DNA of 64,000 nucleotides from an uncultured Ruminiclostridium sp. (GTDB lineage: Bacteria; Bacillota; Clostridia; Oscillospirales; Ruminococcaceae), in NCBI GenBank assembly GCA_934454635.1, contig CAKSFR010000006.1, forward strand, positions 1 through 64,000, written 5' to 3'. Made by a program: the position numbers and the translations under genes. Under the pieces are notes generated by a model. It was not told where the DNA came from. It saw nothing but the letters and a program-made list of their open reading frames with translations, and ran no database searches. Shown here one piece after another: positions 24,766 through 33,818 of this stretch. Each line of letters starts with the position of its first letter. Within the stretch, counting starts at the first letter, position 1.

Positions 24766-26334
24766 TCAGATCATGGACTCTTCCCAGCAATCGGGAGCTT
24801 CAAGACCGAGCATCTTTACAACGGTAGGAGCGACGTTTGCAAGGCCGTATTTGCCGTCCTTGATTGTGTACTTAACGTCCTTGTCGTAGATGATGAACGG
24901 AACGGGGTTGAGAGAGTGCGCGGTGCGGACTGCAATCTCGCCCTTCTTGTTCTTTTCGAGCATTTCGTCCGCATTGCCGTGGTCTGCGGTTACGAGCATG
25001 GTTACGCCATATTCGTCGCACACCTTTTTAAGGCGTGTAAGACCGAGGTCAACGGATTCAACGCCTGTGATAGTCGCTGCGAGGTTGCCGGTGTGACCTA
25101 CCATGTCGCCGTTCGGGAAGTTGCAGCGGAGGAAGTCGTATTTCTTGGACTTTATCGCTTCGATAAGGTCGTCAACGATGTCTGCGGACTTCATCCACGG
25201 GCGCTCGTCAAAGCTTACGTTATCGGAGGGAATCTCCTTAAAGGTTTCAAGCTCTTCGCTGAACTTGCTGCTTCTGTTGCCGTTCCAGAAATAGGTAACG
25301 TGACCGTATTTCTGCGTTTCGGATACGGCGTACTGGCTCAGTCCCGCCTTAACGAGAACCTCGGAGAGGGTATTGGTGATTTCGGGCGGATTTACGAGGT
25401 ATCTCTTCGGAAGCTTGAGGTCGCCGTCGTACTGGAGCATACCTGCGTATACGACATTCGGCTTTGCGCCGCGGTCGAATGCGGTGAAATCGTCGTTGTC
25501 GAAAGCCATTGAAAGCTCGATAGCGCGGTCGCCGCGGAAGTTGAACAGGATAACGCTGTCGTTGTCAACGATCTTGCCTACGGGTTCGCCGTTTTCGGCA
25601 ATTACGAACGCGGGGAGATCCTGGTCGATTGCGCCGGTTTCGTTGCGGAGCGTTTCAACGGCTTCCATTGCGGAAGCAAACTGTCTGCCTTCGCCTTTTA
25701 CATGGGTTTTCCAGCCCGCTTCAACCATGGGCCAGTCAGCCTGATAGCGATCCATCGTGATTTTCATACGTCCGCCGCCGCTTGCGATCTTGCCGTCGAA
25801 GTCGGCGTCGTTAAGCTCCTTTAAGCAGTTTTCAAGCTGCTCAACGTAGATAGGAGCGGAGGTCGCGGGAACGTCGCGCCCGTCGAGAAGAATATGGCAG
25901 CGAGCCTTCTTTACGCCGTCTGCCTTAGCCCTCTTGAGCATATTGAACAGGTGAGAAATGTTGGAGTGAACGTTGCCGTCGGAGAGGAGCCCGATAAAGT
26001 GCAGAGTAGAGTTATTTTTCTTGACATTTTCAACTATTTCATGCCATGTGTCGGATTCGTACATTTTTCCGCTTTCGATAGATTCGTTTACAAGCTTAGC
26101 GCCCTGAGAGTAGATCTGACCGCAGCCGAGAGCGTTGTGTCCTACTTCGGAGTTGCCCATATCGTCGTCCGTGGGCAGACCTACCGCGTCGCCGTGAGCC
26201 TTTAAACGTGTGTTGGGGCACTCTGCGATGAACTTATCGAGGGTAGGGGTGTTAGCCTGTGTAACCGCGTCGCCAAGACCTGTTTTTGAGAAGCCTACGC
26301 CGTCCATAACTACCAGTAAAATAGGTTTTGCCAT
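24766..26334 (-). CDS. gpmI: 2,3-bisphosphoglycerate-independent phosphoglycerate mutase
   Basis: It converts 3- to 2-phosphoglycerate with two manganese ions and a phosphoserine intermediate. The 522-residue length is normal. Metal-binding VVMDGVGFSK, the catalytic serine in DMGNSEVGHNALG and the C-terminal TADHGNADEM and TAHSLNPVPF segments are all present. Last gene of the pgk-tpiA-gpmI operon, 27 bp after tpiA. Confidence 0.97.
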   Translation of the reverse strand: MAKPILLVVMDGVGFSKTGLGDAVTQANTPTLDKFIAECPNTRLKAHGDAVGLPTDDDMGNSEVGHNALGCGQIYSQGAKLVNESIESGKMYESDTWHEIVENVKKNNSTLHFIGLLSDGNVHSNISHLFNMLKRAKADGVKKARCHILLDGRDVPATSAPIYVEQLENCLKELNDADFDGKIASGGGRMKITMDRYQADWPMVEAGWKTHVKGEGRQFASAMEAVETLRNETGAIDQDLPAFVIAENGEPVGKIVDNDSVILFNFRGDRAIELSMAFDNDDFTAFDRGAKPNVVYAGMLQYDGDLKLPKRYLVNPPEITNTLSEVLVKAGLSQYAVSETQKYGHVTYFWNGNRSSKFSEELETFKEIPSDNVSFDERPWMKSADIVDDLIEAIKSKKYDFLRCNFPNGDMVGHTGNLAATITGVESVDLGLTRLKKVCDEYGVTMLVTADHGNADEMLEKNKKGEIAVRTAHSLNPVPFIIYDKDVKYTIKDGKYGLANVAPTVVKMLGLEAPDCWEESMI

Positions 26335-26361
26335 TGTTATTTTCCTTTCTTTTGCCGTTGT

Positions 26362-27135
26362 TTAGCCGTTGTGAGCAGCCATGATGATTGTTGTGAAGTC
26401 GGCAGCCTTGAGGGAAGCGCCGCCGATAAGACCGCCGTCAACATTCTTCTTGGAAACCAGCTCGGCAGCGTTTTTTGCGTTCATTGAGCCGCCGTACTGG
26501 ATCGTGATGGTTTCGGCAACGTCTGCGCCGTAGAGCTTTGCGAGTGTAGCGCGGATAAATGCGCAAACTTCTTCAGCCTGATCAGCGGTCGCGGTCTTGC
26601 CCGTGCCGATAGCCCAAACGGGTTCATAAGCGATAACGCACTTCTTGAGGTCATCGGCGGAAATGCCCGCAAAATCAAGCTTTATCTGACGGGAGATAAC
26701 TTCTTCGGTGATGTCTGCTTCGCGTTCTGCGAGAAGCTCGCCTACGCAAACTATGGGCTTTAAGCCTGCTTCGAGGGCAGCCTTTGTTCTCTTGTTTACG
26801 GTTTCATCGGTTTCTGCAAAGTACTGGCGGCGTTCGCTGTGTCCGAGTACTACATATTCTACGCCCATTTCAGCGAGCATATCCGCAGAAATTTCGCCTG
26901 TGAAAGCGCCGCTCTTTTCAAAGTGACAGTTTTCCGCGCCGATTTTGATATTTGTGCCCTTTGTTGCGTCGAGGGCTGTTTCGAGGTTTGTGAAAGGAAC
27001 GCAGGCTACGATTTCAACGTCTGTAACGTCCTTTACCATGGGAGCAAGCTCGGTTAAGAGCGCCTTTGCTTCGGGACGGGTCTTGTTCATCTTCCAGTTG
27101 CCCGCGATAATTGCCTTTCTTGTTGCCTTGTTCAT
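26362..27135 (-). CDS. tpiA: Triosephosphate isomerase
   Basis: It interconverts dihydroxyacetone phosphate and glyceraldehyde-3-phosphate. 257 residues. NWKMNK (substrate lysine), LGHSERR (catalytic histidine) and YEPVWAIGTGKTA (catalytic glutamate and loop 6) are intact. Its start has AAAGGAG upstream. Confidence 0.98.
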   Translation of the reverse strand: MNKATRKAIIAGNWKMNKTRPEAKALLTELAPMVKDVTDVEIVACVPFTNLETALDATKGTNIKIGAENCHFEKSGAFTGEISADMLAEMGVEYVVLGHSERRQYFAETDETVNKRTKAALEAGLKPIVCVGELLAEREADITEEVISRQIKLDFAGISADDLKKCVIAYEPVWAIGTGKTATADQAEEVCAFIRATLAKLYGADVAETITIQYGGSMNAKNAAELVSKKNVDGGLIGGASLKAADFTTIIMAAHNG

Positions 27136-27149
27136 GATTTTTACTCCTT

Positions 27150-27353
27150 TTATGATTTTTTATCCTTTAACTTTATTTTGCGTGCAATTTTGCAGCTATT
27201 GCCGTTGTTGATATAATTGGTGATATTTACCGTTCCGGGCGTTGCGGCTGCAATCAGAATTGCAAGGGCAATCAGCCCGAGCGCGCAGCCGCCGAAAATT
27301 CTGAAGCGCCTGTCGTTCATGATTTTCTTTAAATTAAATTTAAATTCCGCCAT
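27150..27353 (-). CDS. Small single-span membrane protein in the glycolytic operon
   Basis: A 67-residue product with a basic N-terminus (KFNLKKIMNDRRFR), one membrane helix (about residues 20-37) and a basic tail. Weak AGAGGG site upstream. It sits between pgk and tpiA, 14 bp from tpiA. No family recognised. It may be a real small protein or a poorly conserved frame. Confidence 0.5.
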   Translation of the reverse strand: MAEFKFNLKKIMNDRRFRIFGGCALGLIALAILIAAATPGTVNITNYINNGNSCKIARKIKLKDKKS

Positions 27354-27380
27354 ATTGCCCTCTTTTTTTCACAAATGAAA

Positions 27381-27407
27381 GCAGGCAGGGCGGACTGCCC
27401 TGCCTGC
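27381..27407 (-). terminator. Strong hairpin downstream of pgk
   Basis: A perfect 11-bp stem GCAGGCAGGGC / GCCCTGCCTGC with a 5-nt loop, 26 bp past the pgk stop. On the minus strand only TTTCATTTG follows, so it is likely a partial terminator that makes pgk more abundant than tpiA and gpmI. Confidence 0.65.
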
Positions 27408-27433
27408 CCCCGTGTTCAAGCTTTTGCTTTTTT

Positions 27434-28654
27434 TTACTTATCCTGAATTGCTGCAATTCCGGGGAGAACCTTACCCTCGAGGTATTCGAGAGAAGCGCCG
27501 CCGCCTGTAGAAATGTGGCTCATCTTATCAGCAAATCCGAGCTGTACAACTGCCGCTGCGGAGTCGCCGCCGCCGATAACGGTTGTAGCGTCTGTATCAG
27601 CAAGAGCCTTTGCAACAGCGATAGTGCCCTTTGCGAGAATGGGATTTTCAAATACGCCCATGGGTCCGTTCCAAACAACTGTCTTTGCGGATTTAACTGC
27701 GTCTGCGAAGAGAGCCTGAGTCTTTTCGCCGATATCAAGACCCATCATATCTGCGGGGATCTTGTCGGAATCAACCGTGGAAACCTCGATAGAAGCGTCG
27801 ATGGGATCGGGGAAGCTCTTTGTGATAACGGTATCAACGGGGAGGAGAAGCTTCTTGCCGAGCTTTTCAGCCTTAGCGATCATTTCCTTGCAGTAATCGA
27901 TCTTTTCGTCGTCAACAAGCGAAGTGCCAACTTCAAGACCCTTAGCCTTTAAGAAAGTGTAAGCCATACCGCCGCCGATGATAAGTGTATCGCACTTTTC
28001 GAGGAGGTTGGAGATAACGTTGAGCTTGTCGGCAACCTTTGCGCCGCCGAGGATAGCAACGAACGGTCTGACAGGGTTTTCAACAGCGTTTCCGAGAAAT
28101 TCGATTTCCTTATTCATAAGGTAGCCGACAGCTGTTTCCTTAACGAACTGTGTAACGCCTACTGTGGAAGCGTGCGCTCTGTGAGCGGAACCGAACGCGT
28201 CCATAACGAATATCTCATTGTGAACGAGGTCGGCAAGCTCCTTGGAGAAGCCTTCGCCGTTCTTGGTTTCGTCTGCGCCGCGGAAACGTGTGTTTTCGAG
28301 AACAACGATCTCGCCGTCGTTCATTTCAGCAACAGCCTTCTTTGCGTTTTCGCCTACAACGGCGTCATCCTTAGCGAATACGACCTTTGTCTTAACGAGT
28401 TCTGCGAGTCTGTCAGCAGCGGGCTTTAAGGAGAACTTGTCCTCCGGACCGTTCTTCGGCTTGCCTAAGTGAGAGCAGAGAACGACCTTTGCTCCGTTTT
28501 CGATCAGCTTATTGATAGTGGGGAGAGCGGCAACGATTCTGTTGTCGTTGGTGATCTTTCCGTCCTTGAGCGGCACGTTGAAGTCAACGCGCACGAGGAC
28601 GTACTTGCCCTTAACGTTTAAATCTTCTACATTCTTCTTGTTTAACTTGCTCAT
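27434..28654 (-). CDS. pgk: Phosphoglycerate kinase
   Basis: It makes ATP from 1,3-bisphosphoglycerate. 406 residues. [12 protein letters not shown] (N-terminal substrate site), GGAKVADKL and the C-terminal nucleotide motif GGGDSAAAV are present. An ATG at 28663 lies inside the AAAGGAATG ribosome site, so I start at 28654. First gene of the operon. Confidence 0.97.
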   Translation of the reverse strand: MSKLNKKNVEDLNVKGKYVLVRVDFNVPLKDGKITNDNRIVAALPTINKLIENGAKVVLCSHLGKPKNGPEDKFSLKPAADRLAELVKTKVVFAKDDAVVGENAKKAVAEMNDGEIVVLENTRFRGADETKNGEGFSKELADLVHNEIFVMDAFGSAHRAHASTVGVTQFVKETAVGYLMNKEIEFLGNAVENPVRPFVAILGGAKVADKLNVISNLLEKCDTLIIGGGMAYTFLKAKGLEVGTSLVDDEKIDYCKEMIAKAEKLGKKLLLPVDTVITKSFPDPIDASIEVSTVDSDKIPADMMGLDIGEKTQALFADAVKSAKTVVWNGPMGVFENPILAKGTIAVAKALADTDATTVIGGGDSAAAVVQLGFADKMSHISTGGGASLEYLEGKVLPGIAAIQDK

Positions 28655-28711
28655 GGTTATCATTCCTTTCGTTGATCTCGGGCTGTGACGCCCGTTTTTC
28701 TGCCACTATCT

Positions 28712-28740
28712 ATTGTAGCAGATTTTCACTTTTTTTTCAA
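28712..28740 (-). promoter_or_regulatory. Promoter of the pgk operon
   Basis: On the minus strand: TTGAAA (28735-28740), 17 bp, TACAAT (28712-28717). The leader has a CGGGC / GCCCG stem near 28681-28696. Confidence 0.75.
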
Positions 28741-28839
28741 TAGGAAAAACGAAAAATTTGTTAAAATTTTCTCGAATCGGAGAGCATGAGGGCGGCGAGC
28801 GAAGCGAGCCGCAGGTGTGGAGGAGCAGGACGTGGGGGT

Positions 28840-29157
28840 GCGGCGTTAGGACAGCGTTTATGATTGCGGCGGACTTTGAGAAAGCCGCGGCGGCAGCCGA
28901 CGAGGGGCGGCGACCTTAGCGCTTTGCGAAGCAAAGCGCGGGAGGCGTCCCCTCAGGAGGCTGCCGCATTGGGGTAAAGCCGTGCCTTGCCGCATTCGGG
29001 CGGCTTTCTCAATCCCCGCAATATCTCCCACTCCGACAAACGCCGCCGTTCGCACCCGCGCGGCGCGCCGCATTCGGCGAAAGCCGAATGCGGCAGGCGG
29101 CGGCTTCGCCGCCGCCCTATGCGGTTCTGTCTTTCAGGCAGAACCGCGTGCCGCGCA
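28840..29157 (+). repeat. GC-rich composite repeat, locus A: box, nested hairpin, cloverleaf
   Basis: The box GCGGCGTT starts at 28840. TTGAGAAAGCCG (28877-28888) pairs with CGGCTTTCTCAA (29001-29012). Inside is a nested hairpin: outer GCGGCAGCC / GGCTGCCGC (28890-28898, 28959-28967), middle GAGGGG / CCCCTC, inner GCGCTTTGC-GAA-GCAAAGCGC. The cloverleaf is at 29058-29156: outer stem GCGCGGC / GCCGCGC, arms of 12, 9 and 9 bp. It lies between the pgk promoter and the cca-like gene's 3' end. Long open frames here are artefacts of the palindromes. Confidence 0.85.
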
Positions 29158-29251
29158 CTATATCCCTGAATTGCTTTGTGACAAATGAAAAGGGTGGCAG
29201 CTTGCAAGTTCTCACATTCTAAGGAACTGCGCCCCTCATCGGCGTTCTCTG

Positions 29252-29407
29252 CGGCTTTCTCAATCCCCGCAATATCTCCCACTCCGACAAACACCGCCGT
29301 TCGCACTCGCGCGGCGCGCCGCATTCGGCGAAAGCCGAATGCGGCAGGCGGCGGCAAAGCCGCCGCCTTATGCGGTTCTGCCTTAAGGGCAGAACCGCGC
29401 GCCGCGC
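29252..29407 (+). repeat. Second cloverleaf of locus A, a 156-bp direct repeat of 29001-29156
   Basis: Nearly identical to 29001-29156. The outer stem is longer here (GCGCGGCGCGC / GCGCGCCGCGC, 29309-29319 with 29397-29407). Arms: GCCGCATTCGGC (12 bp), GGCGGCGGC (9 bp, loop AAA instead of TTC) and GCGGTTCTGCC (11 bp). Differences from the first copy fall in loops or keep pairing. Confidence 0.85.
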
Positions 29408-29457
29408 CCCTCTTTCCGCAAAAATCCCCCGCGGAGTCAGCCCGCAGGGGATTAGTC

Positions 29458-30738
29458 TTATACTTTGTCCATTCCATCGACAAGGCGCTTCAAGCCCGCA
29501 AGTGTTACCGAATTTCTGCGGCTGCGCTCGGCGTCGGTTTTTCCGATGCTGTCGGCAGCGGCGCGCAGATTCGCTGCGGCAAGTTCGTTTTCACGCTTCG
29601 GTGATTTTGCGCGAAGGTTTGCCGCCTGAACCAGAAGCAGCGTACGAACGCGCTGAGCGCCGTATTCCGCTGTAAATGAAGCAAGGTTCTGTTCGTTTAT
29701 CTCGTCATCATGGTGCTGAATAAGGAAGAAAACGTCTTCCGTCTGCTCTTTTGGGAAGCCTAATTCGGTGAGAATTTCCCGCGCCAGCATAGCTCCGCGT
29801 TCAGCATGACCAAAGAATGTATTGTGCGTGTTGCCAACGACCTCGCAGTCATATTTTCCGATACCGTGCAGCAGCAGTGCGAGCCGCACGGTCGTGTCCG
29901 GTACGGCATACCCGACTGCCTTTGCGCAGTGCTCATAAAGCGTGTATTCCTGACGGTCACTGCGCTGCTCATAGCCGTATTCTTCGGCAAGCTTCGGAAT
30001 AAACGCAAAAATAACGGGCGCAAACATCATGAGAGCGTCGGAAGCGCGCTTTCCGATAAGGCATAGCGGCAGCTTTGTTCCGGAATTAGGCAGCTTTTTC
30101 AGCAGCTCAGGGTGATCGCATATATTTTTGAGGGTGTATTCGCCGAAAGTGAACCCGCCCTGCATAAAACGTTCTATCGCGCGCATTACGACCTGCGGAT
30201 TTTGCTCCATTGCAGGGATAACGGGCGGCGGAAGCGGATTTTTTTGCTTGCCTGCGGCTATTTCGGCTTGCTGTGTTTCTGCCTCGCCGACAGCGCGGAA
30301 AACTATTTCGTCGCTTTTTATGCAGTCAATTCCACCGAACGGGTCGTATATTCCGTTTTCTTCGTGGAGCGCAATAGCGTCAGCCGAAAAAACGCGTCTG
30401 CGCAGGTCGTCGTCAATATTTTTTGAATATATCGGCTGACCGTCGGGCAGAAACCCGCTGCGATAAGGCGAAACGGATATACCGATTCCTCCGAGAATTA
30501 TAATAAGCTCGCCGCGCGGGACAAAATCGGTGTTGATTTTGTATTTTTCTTCAAAAATCGCAAGAATGCGCGGCATCTGCGCGTCTGTAATAAGGTCGAT
30601 ATCCATCGGCTTTTCGCCGCGCAGAAGCTGCGTAACGCATTCGCCCGCGAGATAAGCCGTGTAGGTATGCGCTTTAAGCAGACCGATTATTTCGGATACC
30701 TGCGGCGGGATAAGCTCAGCAGTCGGCTTCAGCTCCAT
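29458..30738 (-). CDS. tRNA nucleotidyltransferase (CCA-adding) family protein
   Basis: A 426-residue class II nucleotidyltransferase. The head has GECVTQLLRG and the metal pair DIDLIT; the RRRVFSADAIAL segment matches motif B. A C-terminal HD-like domain follows, but its signature reads LLHGIGKYD, with Gly in place of the metal aspartate, so phosphohydrolase activity is probably lost. It may repair or add CCA; the tRNA genes seen here already encode CCA, which fits a repair role. Its start overlaps the upstream TtcA-like gene by 23 bp. Last gene of the nad operon. Confidence 0.8.
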   Translation of the reverse strand: MELKPTAELIPPQVSEIIGLLKAHTYTAYLAGECVTQLLRGEKPMDIDLITDAQMPRILAIFEEKYKINTDFVPRGELIIILGGIGISVSPYRSGFLPDGQPIYSKNIDDDLRRRVFSADAIALHEENGIYDPFGGIDCIKSDEIVFRAVGEAETQQAEIAAGKQKNPLPPPVIPAMEQNPQVVMRAIERFMQGGFTFGEYTLKNICDHPELLKKLPNSGTKLPLCLIGKRASDALMMFAPVIFAFIPKLAEEYGYEQRSDRQEYTLYEHCAKAVGYAVPDTTVRLALLLHGIGKYDCEVVGNTHNTFFGHAERGAMLAREILTELGFPKEQTEDVFFLIQHHDDEINEQNLASFTAEYGAQRVRTLLLVQAANLRAKSPKRENELAAANLRAAADSIGKTDAERSRRNSVTLAGLKRLVDGMDKV

Positions 30739-31474
30739 CGCTCTCCTCCTTCTTTTCGCGGAAACCCCAGCCGTTTACGCCGCTTCTGCGGAGCGCGCCG
30801 AACATACGCTGTTTAAAGCCGTTGTCCTTGCGCTCCATTTCCGCCAGCCATTCCTTGGTTTCCTGTCGTACGGTGGTTTTGTCGGCGGGACACTTGGACT
30901 TCACGATTTCAAAGCCATTTCTGCGGCAGCACGACGCGACCTGCTGTTCGGGTGCAAAAACAAGCGGGCGTATCATGGTGAGATCTTTTCGCGAAAGGTA
31001 TGTAACCGGCGCAAAACAGCCGACCCGCCCCTCGCGGAACAGATTCATTATAAAGGTTTCGATAACGTCGTCGTTGTGGTGTCCGAGCGCGATTTTGTTG
31101 CAGCCGTTCCGTATCGCCGCGTCGTGGAGCGCCCCGCGGCGCATTTTCGCGCAGAGCGAACACGGATTCGGCTCTTTTCTTATGTCAAAAACGATAGGTC
31201 CGATATCGGTCCGCACAAGGTCGAACGGTACATAAAGCTTTTTGCAGAACTCTGCAACGGACGAATAATCGCCCTCTTTTCCGCCAAACTGAGGGTCTAG
31301 GGAGATTGCCGTGAGTGTGAACGGATGTTCGGAAAAGCGGCGAAAACCCGCAAGGGCGGCAAGCAGCACAAGGCTGTCCTTTCCACCCGAAACGCCGACC
31401 GCTATATGGTCACCGTCCTGTATCATATCAAATTCCTGGCACGCCTTGCGGACATAGCCGAGTATTTTTTGCAT
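30716..31474 (-). CDS. TtcA-like tRNA sulfurtransferase (PP-loop ATPase)
   Basis: A 252-residue protein with PP-loop SGGKDS near residue 30, a CSLC pair near residue 106 and a later cysteine as in the TtcA/TilS family. TtcA adds sulfur to C32 of tRNA with an iron-sulfur cluster. GHHNDDVIETFIMNLF is the typical family motif. Four bases after nadC and overlapping the tRNA nucleotidyltransferase gene, so tRNA maturation and NAD genes share a transcript. Confidence 0.82.
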   Translation of the reverse strand: MQKILGYVRKACQEFDMIQDGDHIAVGVSGGKDSLVLLAALAGFRRFSEHPFTLTAISLDPQFGGKEGDYSSVAEFCKKLYVPFDLVRTDIGPIVFDIRKEPNPCSLCAKMRRGALHDAAIRNGCNKIALGHHNDDVIETFIMNLFREGRVGCFAPVTYLSRKDLTMIRPLVFAPEQQVASCCRRNGFEIVKSKCPADKTTVRQETKEWLAEMERKDNGFKQRMFGALRRSGVNGWGFREKKEESDGAEADC

Positions 31475-31478
31475 ATAA

Positions 31479-32318
31479 TCAAACCTTCCACTTCATGGAT
31501 ATATCAAAAGCGGTAACGCTGTGCGTAAGCGCGCCCAGGCTGATTATATCAACTCCCGTAAGCGCAACGTCGCGGATATTGTCAAGCGTTACGTTTCCGC
31601 TCGCTTCAAGCTTCGCGCGTCCCGCCGTTATTTCAACAGCTTTTTTCATGTCCGCGCAGCTCATATTGTCGAGCATGATAACGTCCGCTTTACATTCAAG
31701 CGCCTCGTTCAGTTCCTCAAAATTACGCGTTTCGACCTCGATCTTGAGCATATGTCCCGCTTTTTTGCGGAGTGCGTTCACGGCGTTCGTAATGCCGCCG
31801 TAAGCGTCGATATGGTTGTCCTTGAGCATTGCCGCGTCGGAAAGATTATAGCGGTGATTGCGTCCGCCGCCCATAACTACCGAATATTTCTGCAAAGCGC
31901 GGAGTCCCGGAAGCGTCTTGCGAGTATCGCATATTGAAGCGCTCGTACCCTCGACCGCCGCAACGCACTTTCCCGTATAAGTCGCGATCCCGCTCATGTG
32001 CTGGAGCAGATTCAGCGCGGTGCGCTCGCCTTTCAGAAGAGCTGCGGTCTTTCCGCTGAAATTTGCGATAATATCGCCTTTTTCGACCTTATCGCCATCG
32101 CGGAAATGACGTTCGATAATGACATTTTCGTCGAGCAGCTCAAAAACACGCAGCGCAACGTCAAGTCCCGCGATAATCCCGCTTGCCTTTGCAATAAAAT
32201 AAGCTTCGGAGCGATCGTTTTCGTCGATAAGCAGGTCGGTCGTGCTGTCGATATAATTTATATCCTCGTTAAGAGCCGTTTTTATTATATCGTCAACGTA
32301 AAATTGGAGCAGTTTCAT
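31479..32318 (-). CDS. nadC: Nicotinate-nucleotide pyrophosphorylase
   Basis: It converts quinolinate and PRPP to nicotinate mononucleotide. 279 residues. ERTALNLLQHMSGIAT, DTRKTLPGLR and the C-terminal LEASGNVTLDNI are the family signatures. It follows nadB by 14 bp. Confidence 0.97.
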   Translation of the reverse strand: MKLLQFYVDDIIKTALNEDINYIDSTTDLLIDENDRSEAYFIAKASGIIAGLDVALRVFELLDENVIIERHFRDGDKVEKGDIIANFSGKTAALLKGERTALNLLQHMSGIATYTGKCVAAVEGTSASICDTRKTLPGLRALQKYSVVMGGGRNHRYNLSDAAMLKDNHIDAYGGITNAVNALRKKAGHMLKIEVETRNFEELNEALECKADVIMLDNMSCADMKKAVEITAGRAKLEASGNVTLDNIRDVALTGVDIISLGALTHSVTAFDISMKWKV

Positions 32319-32332
32319 AAAATACCTCTTTG

Positions 32333-33790
32333 TTAAACTATTTCGCTGAGAATTATATAGGCGCAGGTCGCTATCGAGCGCGCTTCAACGTAGTCGGGAG
32401 TAAGCGCGAAGCCGCCGTTGTCGAGCAGTTCCTTTATTTCCTTTACTCTGGGGAGGTTCTTGCGCGCCTCTTCGAGATTCGGGATAACGAAATAGGATTT
32501 CTGCATGATATGGCGTATTTCCGTGCGCAGACCTGCGGGAAGCGGATTTCCCTCGGGGCTTCTGAACGGGTGTTCCGCTGCTGAGTAGTCCGCCGCGGGC
32601 GCAGCCGTTTCGTTTATCTGTTCAGCGATAAGGCGCGAGAAAACAAGCGCTTCGAGAAGTGAATTGCTCGCAAGGCGGTTTATTCCGTGAACGCCGGTAT
32701 GCGCGCATTCGCCCGCCGCATAAAGTCCGGGAATGGACGTTGCGCCGTGTCCGTTTACGCCGATGCCGCCCATAAGATAATGCTGGCACGGATATATCGG
32801 GATAGGCTCTTTCGTCATGTCGTAGCCCTTTTCAAGCACGCGGCTGTAGATCATCGGGAAGCGGTTCCTTATAAAATCGCTGTCCTTATATGAAATGTCA
32901 AGGAAAAATTCATCGCTGCCCGTTTCCTTTTGCTCCTGCATAATGCACTTTGAAACAACGTCGCGGGGAGCAAGCTCCTTACGTTCGGGTTCATATTTCT
33001 GCATGAAGCGCTCCTTATGACAGTTGAGCAGGTATGCGCCCTCGCCGCGCACCGCCTCGGAAACGAGGAAGCATTCGCGGTTCTTGCGGTCCGCAAAAGC
33101 CGTCGGGTGGAACTGGATATAGCTTAAATGTTTGATATCGGCGCCAAGATTATAGGCAAACTGAATGCCGTCTCCTGTTGCAATCGCCGAATTTGTCGTA
33201 AAATCGTAAATTCTTCCTATTCCGCCTGTTGCAAGAATAACCGCTTTTGTTGTATAATAGGAATAATCCCCGTTTCTGAATATATTGACGTAAAAATCGT
33301 CGTCGTCCTTTTCGATCGCGACAAGATGGCTGTTATCAAGAATCGTAACGTTCTGAAGCTTTTTTACGCCGTCTATCAGCTTTGTTACGATTTCGTAGCC
33401 CGTGCTGTCCTTGTGGTGAGAAATGCGTCGGCGGGAATGTCCGCCCTCGAGGGTCAGGTTGATCGAGCCGTCGTCGTTTCGGTCAAATTCAACGCCGTAT
33501 TTGAGCAGATTCTTTACGTCGGTAGGACCCTGTTCAACAAGAATGCGAAGATTGTCAACGTCGTTCTTATAACCGCCTGCGATAAGAGTATCCTTTATGT
33601 GAAGCTCGAAATCGTCGTCGTTCTTGTCCATAACGGCAGCGACGCCGCCCTGCGCAAGAGCCGAGTTGCACAAGGTAAGCTCCTTTTTGGATAAAAGCAG
33701 GATCTTCAGATTGAGGTTAAGGTTAAGGGCGGCGTAAAGCCCCGAAACGCCCGAACCTACGATAATTACATCATATTTTTCAAATTTCAT
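32333..33790 (-). CDS. nadB: L-aspartate oxidase
   Basis: An FAD enzyme making iminoaspartate for NAD synthesis. From ATG 33790, after GGGAGG, it has 485 residues, shorter than the E. coli enzyme. N-terminal DVIIVGSGVSGLYAAL binds FAD; SALAQGGVAAV and the APRDVVSKCI segment are conserved. The frame stays open far upstream, but that part is antisense to hflX. No nadA is next to it, unlike many Firmicutes; quinolinate synthase must be elsewhere. Confidence 0.93.
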   Translation of the reverse strand: MKFEKYDVIIVGSGVSGLYAALNLNLNLKILLLSKKELTLCNSALAQGGVAAVMDKNDDDFELHIKDTLIAGGYKNDVDNLRILVEQGPTDVKNLLKYGVEFDRNDDGSINLTLEGGHSRRRISHHKDSTGYEIVTKLIDGVKKLQNVTILDNSHLVAIEKDDDDFYVNIFRNGDYSYYTTKAVILATGGIGRIYDFTTNSAIATGDGIQFAYNLGADIKHLSYIQFHPTAFADRKNRECFLVSEAVRGEGAYLLNCHKERFMQKYEPERKELAPRDVVSKCIMQEQKETGSDEFFLDISYKDSDFIRNRFPMIYSRVLEKGYDMTKEPIPIYPCQHYLMGGIGVNGHGATSIPGLYAAGECAHTGVHGINRLASNSLLEALVFSRLIAEQINETAAPAADYSAAEHPFRSPEGNPLPAGLRTEIRHIMQKSYFVIPNLEEARKNLPRVKEIKELLDNGGFALTPDYVEARSIATCAYIILSEIV

Positions 33791-33818
33791 AGAAACCTCC
33801 CGAAAGGAATGAATTATT

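Noticed and set aside
24739-25512. 257-codon rightward frame opposite gpmI
   Set aside because: It runs antisense to a well-conserved gene; composition mirrors gpmI and no ribosome site is present.
28858-29604. Several open frames of 60-176 codons on both strands in the GC-rich stretch
   Set aside because: They lie in perfect palindromes, so both strands stay open together. Products are Arg/Ala-rich with no ribosome sites and repeat with the DNA copies. They are by-products of the composite repeat.
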